From assembly GCA_900539695.1 (NCBI GenBank), contig UQDG01000007.1, forward strand, positions 27,525-91,524: 64,000 nt of DNA, written 5' to 3'. Position 1 is the stretch's first letter; each line of letters begins with the position of its first letter. Position numbers and translations under genes: made by a program. The notes beneath the pieces were generated by a model that saw nothing but the letters and a program-made list of their open reading frames with translations, had not been told where the DNA came from and made no database searches. Positions 18,887 to 26,756 of the stretch are shown here, one piece after another. The stretch is from an uncultured Oscillospiraceae bacterium (GTDB lineage: Bacteria; Bacillota; Clostridia; Oscillospirales; Ruminococcaceae).

Positions 18887-19876
18887 ATGCCCCAGTTTTC
18901 CATCATCGTGCCTGTTTATAATGTGCAAAACTACCTGGCGGCGTGCGTCAAAAGCGTGGCGGAGCAGCCCGGTCCCAGGGATTGGGAGTGCATCCTCGTG
19001 GATGACGGCTCTACCGATACCAGCGGCCAGATCTGCGACGTGCTGGCGGCGGAGATCCCCGGCCTGCGGGTGCTCCACCAGCAAAACGGCGGCCTGGCGA
19101 ACGCCCGCAACACCGGGCTGGCCGCCGCAAAAGGCGAGTGGGTGCTGTTCCTGGACAGCGACGATGCCATGGCCCCCGGCCTGCTGGAGACGTTGCGCCG
19201 CGAACTGGCCGTTCATCCGGATTTCGACTGGTTCATCGGCAAGCATCTGGAGTGGCAGCCCGACGGCACCCTGACCGAACACACCGGCCTGCGCCTGCTG
19301 CCCGGCCCCTTTGACAGCGATGACTACGCTGCCCGCCTGAAAAGCCTGTACCGGGCCGGGCACTGGTCGGTGTGGAAATACTGCATCCGCCGCGCCTGGC
19401 TGGCCGACACCGGCGTCCGCTTTTGGGACGATGTGCGCTGGGCCGAGGATTGGCCCTTTGACCTGATGCTGCTCAACCACTGCACACGGCTGTATTTTTT
19501 GGACACGGTGTTCACCCACTACCGGGTGGGCCGGCAGGGCAGCTTGCTGACCGACGCCAAGAACCTGCCCAAGCGGTTTGACGCCCTTGCCGCCGCCCAG
19601 CGCCACTTGGCCGCCCAGGCCGCCCTGGGCAAAATACGCCCGGAGGTCTACGCTGTGATGCTGGATGCCGCCGCCGATGTGTTTTGGCCCCAGGCCCGCA
19701 CTGCCGCCGTAAAAGACGCGGCCCTGCGCGAAGCCTGCCTGCCCGGCCTGCGCCGCCTGCGCCCCCTCTACCCCCACGGCACCGAGGTGCAGACCCGCAA
19801 GGATTGGAAACTGTTCCAAACCATGATGAAAACCATCGGCCCCCGCCTGACCTTATGGATGGCAAGCAGACGCTGA
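18887..19876 (+). CDS. Glycosyltransferase family 2
   Basis: This 329-residue protein has a GT-A fold: PQFSIIVPVYNVQNYLAACV, then CILVDDGSTDTSG, and the metal-binding FLDSDDAM. The later ED of WAEDWPFD corresponds to the usual catalytic base region (ED motif). Its ribosome binding site AAAGGAG lies six bases before the ATG. It is an inverting enzyme of the glycan repeat pathway. It is followed by a short palindromic repeat and then the flippase gene. Confidence 0.88.
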   Translation: MPQFSIIVPVYNVQNYLAACVKSVAEQPGPRDWECILVDDGSTDTSGQICDVLAAEIPGLRVLHQQNGGLANARNTGLAAAKGEWVLFLDSDDAMAPGLLETLRRELAVHPDFDWFIGKHLEWQPDGTLTEHTGLRLLPGPFDSDDYAARLKSLYRAGHWSVWKYCIRRAWLADTGVRFWDDVRWAEDWPFDLMLLNHCTRLYFLDTVFTHYRVGRQGSLLTDAKNLPKRFDALAAAQRHLAAQAALGKIRPEVYAVMLDAAADVFWPQARTAAVKDAALREACLPGLRRLRPLYPHGTEVQTRKDWKLFQTMMKTIGPRLTLWMASRR

Positions 19877-19886
19877 ATCGGTGGCC

Positions 19887-19915
19887 GTAGGGGCGATGCA
19901 CAGCATCGCCCCTAC
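19887..19915. repeat. REP-like palindromic repeat
   Basis: GTAGGGGCGATGC and GCATCGCCCCTAC form a perfect 13-bp inverted repeat with a 3-base loop between two genes of the locus. Related GC-rich hairpins occur near 24046 and, more weakly, at 35249. There is no T tail, so it is more like a dispersed REP-type element than a terminator. Confidence 0.6.
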
Positions 19916-19944
19916 AAACCACTACACAAACGAGGTACACCCAT

Positions 19945-21477
19945 TTGCGCACCAAACGTACATTAATAAATATGGCCTACGCCCTGGGCTCCAGCCTGCT
20001 GCTGCTTTTGCTGGGGCTGGTCACGCGGCGGCTGCTGGTCGATAACTTCGGCACGCAGGTCACCACCGCGTCCCAGGTCGTCAGCCAGCTGTTCAACTTT
20101 TTCTCGATTGCCGAGTTCGGCGTCGGCAGCGTCATCAGCTACCGCCTGTATGAGCAGATCGCTGCCAAAAACGAGGAAAAGATCAGCAAATACATGTCCA
20201 TGTACAAGTGGGCCTACCGCGCCGTGGGCAGCGTCATTGCGCTGCTGGCGCTGTGCGGTGCGGCCGCCCTGCCGTGGATCATGCCGGACGTGCCCCTGGC
20301 CACCGGCTACACGGTCTATGGTTTAAATGTGGTTTCTACGATGTGCAGTTACTTTTTGGTTACCCGGCGGCTGATGTACACCTGCACCCAGCAGGGTTAC
20401 CGCTGCACGCAGATCGACTTCTGCTGCAACGTCCTCACCTCGCTGGCCAAGATCGCCGTGTCGATGTGGTGGCCAAACTATGTGCTGTATTTCAGCGTGT
20501 CCATCTTCTTCAATGTCTGCGCCAACCTGCTTATTGCGTGGCGGTTCAAAAAGGACTTCCCCTACGTCAAGGACGTAAAGGTCACGCTGGCGGACTTTAA
20601 GGACTTGGGCATTTTCCATGATCTGCGGTACTATTTGGTTCACCGCCTGTCCAATACCATCTACGGCTCGTCGGATACCATCGTCACCTCCCGTTTGGGC
20701 GGCTCGGTGCAGACGACCTACCTTGGCAACTACTCCACCATCTCCACCAGCGCCACCGACCTGGGCAACAAGGTCATGGACAGCTTCGCCGCGGCCATTG
20801 GAAACATCGTCTACGATAAGTCCGCCGCCGCCAACGACCACGACAAGCAGGTGTTCTGGGGCATGGACCTGTTCAGCTACCTGTTTGCAAGCTTCGTCGC
20901 TACCGCGTACTTTTGCCTGTTCCAGCCCTTCATGGGGGCCTGGATGGGCGAGCGCTGGCTGCTGCCCCTTGGCTTCGTGCTGGTGTTCTGCTTAAACGAG
21001 TACGTCGGCTGGAACCACCGCATGCTCGGCTCCTACCGCGCGGTGCTGGGCCACTTTGAGCAGGACCAGTGGTTCATGGTTAGCTCGGCGGCGGTCAACC
21101 TCATCCTCAGCTTCATCCTGTTCCCGATGTTCGACATCACCGGCGCGCTCATCGCTACCGTCGTGGCCCACTGCATCATGTGGGCAGGGCGCGTGGTGGT
21201 GGTGTTCCGCCGGTACATGGCGGGCGGGCTGGCCCACTATCTGGCCGTGCAGGCGCTGCATCTGGTCACGCTGGTGGTGTGCATGGGTGGCAGCTACGCA
21301 ATTTGCGCCCGCATGCCCGGCGGCTGGCTGGGGCTGGTGCCCCGTGTGCTGGTGGTGCTGGTGGTGCCCAACGTGCTTAACCTGGCCGTTTACGGCTGGG
21401 GCAGGGATGCCGCTTATCTGCGCAGCTACGCAGGAAAACTGGCGGCCAAACTCAAACGAAAGGGGAAAGCGGAATGA
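19945..21477 (+). CDS. Wzx-type oligosaccharide flippase (MOP superfamily)
   Basis: This 510-residue protein starts at TTG (19945) behind CGAGG; ATG codons further in would cut into the first helix. It has about 12-14 hydrophobic helices. The start LINMAYALGSSLLLLLLGLVTRRLLVDNFG and the segment FFSIAEFGVGSVISYRLYEQIA are typical of polysaccharide exporters of the MOP family in Firmicutes. It probably flips the lipid-linked glycan repeat across the cytoplasmic membrane. The gene overlaps the following GT6 gene by four bases. A Wzy polymerase is not obvious; the membrane protein at 22322 is a GT-C-like candidate instead. Confidence 0.87.
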   Translation: MRTKRTLINMAYALGSSLLLLLLGLVTRRLLVDNFGTQVTTASQVVSQLFNFFSIAEFGVGSVISYRLYEQIAAKNEEKISKYMSMYKWAYRAVGSVIALLALCGAAALPWIMPDVPLATGYTVYGLNVVSTMCSYFLVTRRLMYTCTQQGYRCTQIDFCCNVLTSLAKIAVSMWWPNYVLYFSVSIFFNVCANLLIAWRFKKDFPYVKDVKVTLADFKDLGIFHDLRYYLVHRLSNTIYGSSDTIVTSRLGGSVQTTYLGNYSTISTSATDLGNKVMDSFAAAIGNIVYDKSAAANDHDKQVFWGMDLFSYLFASFVATAYFCLFQPFMGAWMGERWLLPLGFVLVFCLNEYVGWNHRMLGSYRAVLGHFEQDQWFMVSSAAVNLILSFILFPMFDITGALIATVVAHCIMWAGRVVVVFRRYMAGGLAHYLAVQALHLVTLVVCMGGSYAICARMPGGWLGLVPRVLVVLVVPNVLNLAVYGWGRDAAYLRSYAGKLAAKLKRKGKAE

Positions 21478-22322
21478 CGAAAGTCGGCATGCTGTACATC
21501 TGCACCGGCAAGTACACGGTGTTCTGGCCGGAATTTTACCGCACGTTCAACGAAAAATTCCTTCCCAACTGCGAGAAAGAGTACTTCGTATTCACCGACG
21601 CCCCCGCTATTGAGTACGAGGACGCCCCCGGCGTCCATCGCATCTATCAGGAACCCTACCCCTGGCCCTACAGCACCCTCAAGCGGTTCTCCATCTTTTT
21701 GACACAGGAGACTGTGCTGTCCAAAATGGACTACCTCTTTTTCTTCAACGCCAACCTCACCTGCACCCAGACCATCACCGAGGAAGAATTTCTGCCCCGC
21801 CCGGCCCGGGGCGAAAACCTGCTGCTGGTCCAGCAGCCGGGCTTCTGGGATAAAAAGCCGCCCTTTTTCAGCTACGACCGCAACCCAAAAAGCACAGCGT
21901 ACATTCCGTATAATTGCGGAAAATATTACGTTTCGGGCGGACTCAACGGCGGCACGGCCCCGGCGTTTTTGGCGCTCTGCCATGAGCTGGAGCGCCGCAC
22001 CGAGGCTGATCTGCAACAAAATGTCATCGCCCTTTGGCATGATGAAAGCCAGCTGAACCGCTATGCGGCCGAGCGCAGCGACTACCGCCTGCTGACCCCG
22101 GCTTACTGGTACCCGGAGGGTTGGCAGATGCCCTTTGAGCAGAAGATCACCGTGCGGGATAAGTCCCGCTACTTCGACGTAGCAGCGGTTAAAAACAAAC
22201 AGGCCAAGCCGCAAAGCCGGCTGCAGCGCAAGTGGGGGGCGTTCTGCGAGAACTACCTGCCCTACTGGTACTGCCTGCGGGACACCCTGCTGCATAAAAC
22301 CTTGAAAGGGGGCGGCGCCTGA
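21474..22322 (+). CDS. Glycosyltransferase family 6 (ABO-type alpha-1,3-Gal/GalNAc transferase-like)
   Basis: This 282-residue protein has the order of motifs of GT6: KVGMLYICTGKYTVFWPEFY at the N-terminus, WPYSTLKRFSIFL, then FFFNANLTC near residue 88-96 where animal ABO enzymes carry the DxD metal site. After that come YYVSGGLNGGTAPAFL and WHDESQLNRY near residue 188. The NxN in place of DxD is the known mark of bacterial, metal-independent GT6 enzymes. The expected reaction is a retaining alpha-1,3 transfer of Gal or GalNAc, commonly onto a fucosylated galactose. A GT11 fucosyltransferase gene lies in the same transcription unit. Donor choice cannot be decided by eye. Confidence 0.85.
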   Translation: MTKVGMLYICTGKYTVFWPEFYRTFNEKFLPNCEKEYFVFTDAPAIEYEDAPGVHRIYQEPYPWPYSTLKRFSIFLTQETVLSKMDYLFFFNANLTCTQTITEEEFLPRPARGENLLLVQQPGFWDKKPPFFSYDRNPKSTAYIPYNCGKYYVSGGLNGGTAPAFLALCHELERRTEADLQQNVIALWHDESQLNRYAAERSDYRLLTPAYWYPEGWQMPFEQKITVRDKSRYFDVAAVKNKQAKPQSRLQRKWGAFCENYLPYWYCLRDTLLHKTLKGGGA

Positions 22323-24034
22323 TGGCGCAGACCCGTAAAAACCGCATACTGCCGCTGATTCTGGTACTTGTCTGCGCTGCCGTTATGCTGCGCAGCGCCT
22401 TTACGGGGCTGGAGATCGACGAGGAGTACGCTTTGTCCCTCGGCTACCGCCTGGTCAGCGGCGACCGGCTCTTTTATGATATGTGGGAGCCGCATCAATT
22501 GTCCAGCCTGCCCGCCGCCGCACTGTTGGCGATGTTCATCGGCATCACGGGCGGCACTACCGGCGTGCTGGTGTTCTTCCGGCTCGTGGTGCTGGCCTGC
22601 AAGGCGGGCATGAGCTGCGTCTTTTACCGGGAGTTCCGCCGTGACCTGGGCAAGCCCGCCGCGCTGCTGGCGGCGCTGGTGCTGTTCGCCTTCGTGCCCA
22701 AGTGGTTCCTCGGCCCGGACTACACCGGCCAGCAGTTCCACTGGACGCTGGCGGCATTCCTCTGCCTGCACCACTATGTCACCCGCGGCTGCAAGCAGCT
22801 GTGGCTGGTGCCGCTGGGCGCGGTGTGCGCCTGCTTCGGGTATTTGGCCTTTCCCCAAAGCGCGGCGGCCTTTGCCGTGCTGTGGATCGGCATGTTGATT
22901 TTGGGCAAGCGCTATGGCGAGCCGAAACACCGCGGCGCCTGGGTGCTGCTGGGCAGCTGCGCCGTCTGCGGTGTGGTGTTTCTGGTGTATGCGCTCTCCG
23001 GCGTGGAGTTCAGCATCTCGCTGCTGCTCAGCCGCCTGACGTTGATTTTGCACGACCCGCAGTACAATTTTACCACCGCCCAGCGCATGGCCCTGCTGGC
23101 CGGCCAGGCATTGACCGTAGCACGGTCGCTGCTCTGGCCGCTGCTGGCCTCCGCCGCCGTCTGTGCGGCGCTCTACCTTATTAAAAAGCAGCCTGTTACG
23201 GTGGGGCGGCTGCTCAACCTGTGGGCGGCCTTTGCCACGGTGCAGTGCCTGCTGCGTGCCGTTAAGGACGGCAGCCTGGACGAGCGCCAGTTTGTGCCGG
23301 TGGTGGTGCTGGCCGGGGCGTGGGCGTTCTGGCGCGGCCGCGGCAGGCCCGGCAACGCCGAGCTGTTCTGGCTGGGTTATCTGCCGGGGCTGGCGGCCTA
23401 CGCCATGATCCTGCGGTCGACGCTGCTTGGATTGGCCCCGACTTTTATGTACTTGACATGGCCCGCCGTCTGCGGTATGCTGGCGCTGGTGAACCATGCG
23501 GATGGCGGGGACAATGCCGCAAAATCCCGCCGCGCCGAGGGTGTGCTTTGCCTGGCCGCGATGCTGGTGTTTTTGCTCGTCTGTCGCGTCTGGTGCGTGC
23601 AGACAACCGGCTGGAAATCGGCTGACATCACCGACACGCCGCTGGTGCGCATCACCACCGGCCCGGCCAAGGGCATCTATGCCGACGCCAAAGCCGCCGA
23701 CATGCAGGAGTGTCTGTATGAAGCGCTGGCGCCCTACGCGGGCCAGCCGATTTTGCAGGCCATCGGCGAGCAGCACGGCCTGGGCTTTTTAATGGCCGAT
23801 GGTACGTTGGATGTTGCCCAGGCGTCGGTCATCTCCGGCACCGACAGCGACCCCCGGTTTGAACAGTATTACACCGACGTCCCCGGCAAGACGCCCCGCG
23901 TGATCCTATACGATGACGCCGAGGTCCGCGATATGGCGGAGTTTCATTCCTGGATTGAAGCTGATTTTAACATTGTGGACCGGTACACGGTGACGCATGG
24001 CAGCGCCAGCTTGCAGGTCCTTCTGGTCGGCTGA
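22322..24034 (+). CDS. GT-C-like integral membrane glycosyltransferase
   Basis: This 570-residue protein has many hydrophobic helices. Soon after the first helix comes LEIDEEYALSLGYRLVSGDRLFYDMWEPHQ; the acidic pair in the first external loop is the catalytic-loop pattern of GT-C enzymes of the PMT/ArnT/GT87 type that use polyprenyl-phosphate sugars. A soluble C-terminal tail of about 130 residues follows the last helix. It starts at the stop of the GT6 gene (TGATG). The neighbouring GT2 at 24101 could supply a polyprenyl-phosphate sugar donor. The alternative is a Wzy-like polymerase, which is also polytopic. Confidence 0.6.
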   Translation: MAQTRKNRILPLILVLVCAAVMLRSAFTGLEIDEEYALSLGYRLVSGDRLFYDMWEPHQLSSLPAAALLAMFIGITGGTTGVLVFFRLVVLACKAGMSCVFYREFRRDLGKPAALLAALVLFAFVPKWFLGPDYTGQQFHWTLAAFLCLHHYVTRGCKQLWLVPLGAVCACFGYLAFPQSAAAFAVLWIGMLILGKRYGEPKHRGAWVLLGSCAVCGVVFLVYALSGVEFSISLLLSRLTLILHDPQYNFTTAQRMALLAGQALTVARSLLWPLLASAAVCAALYLIKKQPVTVGRLLNLWAAFATVQCLLRAVKDGSLDERQFVPVVVLAGAWAFWRGRGRPGNAELFWLGYLPGLAAYAMILRSTLLGLAPTFMYLTWPAVCGMLALVNHADGGDNAAKSRRAEGVLCLAAMLVFLLVCRVWCVQTTGWKSADITDTPLVRITTGPAKGIYADAKAADMQECLYEALAPYAGQPILQAIGEQHGLGFLMADGTLDVAQASVISGTDSDPRFEQYYTDVPGKTPRVILYDDAEVRDMAEFHSWIEADFNIVDRYTVTHGSASLQVLLVG

Positions 24035-24045
24035 TGCCCTCCCCA

Positions 24046-24071
24046 TAGGGGCCGATGCTCGCATCGGTCCG
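24046..24071. repeat. REP-like palindromic repeat
   Basis: TAGGGGCCGATGC and GCATCGGTCCG make an imperfect GC-rich hairpin in the gap between two glycan genes. It is similar in size, context and core sequence (GATGC...GCATC) to the repeat at 19887. Confidence 0.45.
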
Positions 24072-24100
24072 CCAAACCCCACACAAACAGGAGCAAACAC

Positions 24101-24895
24101 ATGGAAAAACTACTTATTTTCATCCCCGCTTACAACTGTGAAAAACAGGTCCCGCGCGTGCTGTCGCAGCTGCTGGACCCGCACGTTTTGCCCTGGGTGG
24201 GGGAGTGCATCGTCGTCAACAACCGCTCCACCGATGGCACCGAGGCCGCCGTGCAGGATTGGATGGCCCGCCACCCGGCGGCCCCCGTGCGCCTTTTGCG
24301 CAACGATGAAAACTACGGCCTCGGCGGCAGCCACAAGGTGGCCTTCGGTTACGCAGCCGCCCACGGCTACCAGCATCTGGTGGTGCTGCATGGCGACGAC
24401 CAGGGCGCTGTAGCTGATCTGCTGCCTATCTTGAATGATGGAACGTACAAAAACTACGATTGCTGCCTTGGCTCCCGCTTCATGAAGGGCAGCCGCATCA
24501 AGGGGTACAGTGCCTTGCGCGTGGTGGGCAACTACGGCTTCAACGCCCTGTTCAGCCTGGTGGCAGGCAAGCGCATCACCGATCTGGGCAGCGGGCTGAA
24601 CCTCTACGCGGTCGAGCCGCTGAAAACTGAGTACTACAAAAAATTCCCCGATACACTGTACTTTAACGATTGCATGATCCTCGCCCTCTGTCAGCTCAAA
24701 CAGCGTGTGCTGTTTTTCCCCATCTCCTGGCGGGAGGAGGACCAGGTCAGCAACAACAAGCTCACCAGCTTCGGCATCAGCCTGCTCAAACTCTGCGGGC
24801 GGTACCTGGCCGGCAAGCAGAAATTTGTCACCCGCGAATGGCGCGAAAAACCCATTGAAAATTATACAAGCAGCGTTATTGCGTCCAATTTATAA
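24101..24895 (+). CDS. Glycosyltransferase family 2, dolichyl/polyprenyl-phosphate sugar synthase-like
   Basis: This 264-residue protein has a GT-A fold: KLLIFIPAYNCEKQVPRVLSQ, ECIVVNNRSTDGTEAAV, the DxD-like VVLHGDDQGAV, and LGSRFMKGSRIKGY after it. The last two are typical of DPM1/DPG-type synthases that load a sugar from a nucleotide onto a polyprenyl phosphate. There is no membrane helix in the short C-terminal region. It follows a GT-C-like gene that would use such a donor. The ribosome binding site is AGGAG. Confidence 0.8.
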   Translation: MEKLLIFIPAYNCEKQVPRVLSQLLDPHVLPWVGECIVVNNRSTDGTEAAVQDWMARHPAAPVRLLRNDENYGLGGSHKVAFGYAAAHGYQHLVVLHGDDQGAVADLLPILNDGTYKNYDCCLGSRFMKGSRIKGYSALRVVGNYGFNALFSLVAGKRITDLGSGLNLYAVEPLKTEYYKKFPDTLYFNDCMILALCQLKQRVLFFPISWREEDQVSNNKLTSFGISLLKLCGRYLAGKQKFVTREWREKPIENYTSSVIASNL

Positions 24896-24907
24896 GGAGG
24901 CTCTCTT

Positions 24908-25927
24908 ATGAAAGTTCTGGTAACGGGCGCCGCCGGATTCATCGGCGGCCAGCTGTGGCACACCCTGTGGCAGCGCGGGGACGAGGTCGTCGGCATCGAC
25001 AACTTCTCCTACGGCAACCTCGACAACTTAAAGTTTGACGACCACGATTTCGGCTCCGAAGTCCGCCGCATGGACATCCGCGACTGCGAAGCCCTGCCTA
25101 AGCTGTTTGAAGAAGAAAAGTTCGATGTTGTGTATAACATTGCGGGCATCGCGCCCCTGCCGGACTGCCAGAGCGACCCCGTGCAGGCCGTTGAGGTCAA
25201 CACCATGGGCCTGGTACACGTGCTGGAATGTGCCCGCCGCACCGGCGTAAAACAGGTGGTGCAGGCCTCCACCAACGCCATGTACGAGAACGAGACCGAG
25301 TTCCCGACCGTGGAAAGCAAGTTCAACCCGCCCACCCTGATCTACCCCAACACCAAATACTGCGCCGAGCGCTTTGCCCAAAGCTTTGCCGACACTTATG
25401 GCATGACCGTGACCTGCCTGCGCTTTGCCAACGTCTACGGCCCTCACATCGACTGCCTGCGCAAGCAGCCGCCGTTTGTGGGCTATATGATCCGCGAGCT
25501 GTACTATGACCGCACGCCGGAGTTCCACTCCGACGGCAACCAGCGCCGCGACTACATTTATGTGGACGACCTCATCGCCCTGGCCCTGCGCGTGGTCGAG
25601 CGCCCGCAGCCCGGCTTTGATGCGGTGAACGTTTCCAGCAACCAGAGCTACTCGGTGCGGGAACTGTACGCCATCGCCAACAAGATCATGGGCAAAAACA
25701 TCGAGGCCAAGTACTGCCCCAGCAGCCATTACTGGGCCAAGTACCCCGAACTGTACGGCGGCGCCTACGGCATCAAACCGGAGATCCTGGACCACGAGGT
25801 CAACAAGTTCAGCCTGTGTGACAACGCCCACGCCCGGGAGGCTTACGGCTGGGTGCCCCGGGTGGATATTGAAACAGGCCTTTCCCGCGTGGTGGAAGCC
25901 GAATGTAAAATGCTGGCTGCACTTTAA
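24908..25927 (+). CDS. NAD-dependent sugar-nucleotide epimerase/dehydratase (SDR)
   Basis: This 339-residue extended SDR protein has the NAD-binding VLVTGAAGFIGGQLW at the N-terminus, the VYNIAGIA segment, and the catalytic YPNTK (Tyr146, Lys150). The substrate-side segment RFANVYGPH and the DYIYVDDL motif are typical of UDP-glucose/UDP-GlcNAc 4-epimerase relatives. It sits 12 bases after the GT2 gene behind AAGGAGG. It probably makes a nucleotide sugar for the locus, for example UDP-Gal or UDP-GalNAc, which would be the donors of a GT6 enzyme. The exact substrate is inferred only. Confidence 0.82.
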   Translation: MKVLVTGAAGFIGGQLWHTLWQRGDEVVGIDNFSYGNLDNLKFDDHDFGSEVRRMDIRDCEALPKLFEEEKFDVVYNIAGIAPLPDCQSDPVQAVEVNTMGLVHVLECARRTGVKQVVQASTNAMYENETEFPTVESKFNPPTLIYPNTKYCAERFAQSFADTYGMTVTCLRFANVYGPHIDCLRKQPPFVGYMIRELYYDRTPEFHSDGNQRRDYIYVDDLIALALRVVERPQPGFDAVNVSSNQSYSVRELYAIANKIMGKNIEAKYCPSSHYWAKYPELYGGAYGIKPEILDHEVNKFSLCDNAHAREAYGWVPRVDIETGLSRVVEAECKMLAAL

Positions 25928-26003
25928 TAGCGAATGGCGGCTGCCGTTCCGCGCCGCCCCGTGCAATTTGGCAAAAATCCGCAAAACAAAAGGAGTCCAA
26001 ACT

Positions 26004-26756
26004 ATGCCTAAACTCCACCTCATCCTCCCCATGGCAGGCCGGGGCAGCCGGTTCTTCGAGAACGGCTTCGTCTGCCCCAAGCCGCTGATCGAAATTGCCG
26101 GTAAGCCCTTCTTCTATTGGGCCGCCCGCAGCATCGAGAAGTACGTCGACTGCGCCGACCTCACCTTTGTGGTGCTGGAAGAGCACATCCGCGATTTTGC
26201 CATCGACGCCAAGATCAAGGCGTACTGGCCAAACGCCCGCATCATTGCGCTGCCCGCCGTGACCGAGGGCGCGGCCATCACCGCCCTGCGCGGGGCCGAG
26301 GGTCTGCCCGACGGTGAGCCACTGCTCTTCAACGACTGCGACCACCTTTTCCTCTGCCGCAGCTTCAACGACTTCTGCAACAAGGGCGGTTTCGCCCACG
26401 GCCCGGACGGTGCGCTGCTCACTTTCACAAGCGACTCGCCCGCCTACAGCTACCTGCAGTACGGCCCGGATGGCAATGTCTGCCATACGGTGGAAAAGCA
26501 GGTGGTCAGCCACGACGCCATCTGCGGCGCATACTACTTCAAGGACAAGCAGACCTACGCCGACGCCTGCGCCGCCTACCTGAAAAACTGCGAATACAAG
26601 GAGTTTTTCGTCTCCGGCATCTACAACGTGCTGGCTGACCGCGGCGCGAAAGTGGCAGGCTTCGCCACCGACCTGCACCTGCCCTTCGGCACCCCGGCCG
26701 AGTACCGTGCCGCCGAGGCCCCGGAAAACAAATCCGCTTTTGAGGAACTGCTGTAA
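26004..26756 (+). CDS. Sugar-phosphate or small-molecule nucleotidyltransferase
   Basis: The protein has 250 residues from the ATG at 26004 behind AAAGGAG; the open frame upstream of it has no such signal. The N-terminus LILPMAGRGSRFFENGF with the following CPKPLIEIAGKPFF is the pyrophosphorylase motif GxGxR(x)nKPL, and LLFNDCDHLF is the metal-binding Asp region of the GT-A-like NTP_transferase fold. It lacks the left-handed beta-helix of bifunctional enzymes. The next gene starts directly at its stop (TAAATG) and contains a kinase-like domain, and a HAD phosphatase follows. A pathway that activates a sugar or alcohol phosphate as a nucleotide derivative is likely. Confidence 0.78.
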   Translation: MPKLHLILPMAGRGSRFFENGFVCPKPLIEIAGKPFFYWAARSIEKYVDCADLTFVVLEEHIRDFAIDAKIKAYWPNARIIALPAVTEGAAITALRGAEGLPDGEPLLFNDCDHLFLCRSFNDFCNKGGFAHGPDGALLTFTSDSPAYSYLQYGPDGNVCHTVEKQVVSHDAICGAYYFKDKQTYADACAAYLKNCEYKEFFVSGIYNVLADRGAKVAGFATDLHLPFGTPAEYRAAEAPENKSAFEELL

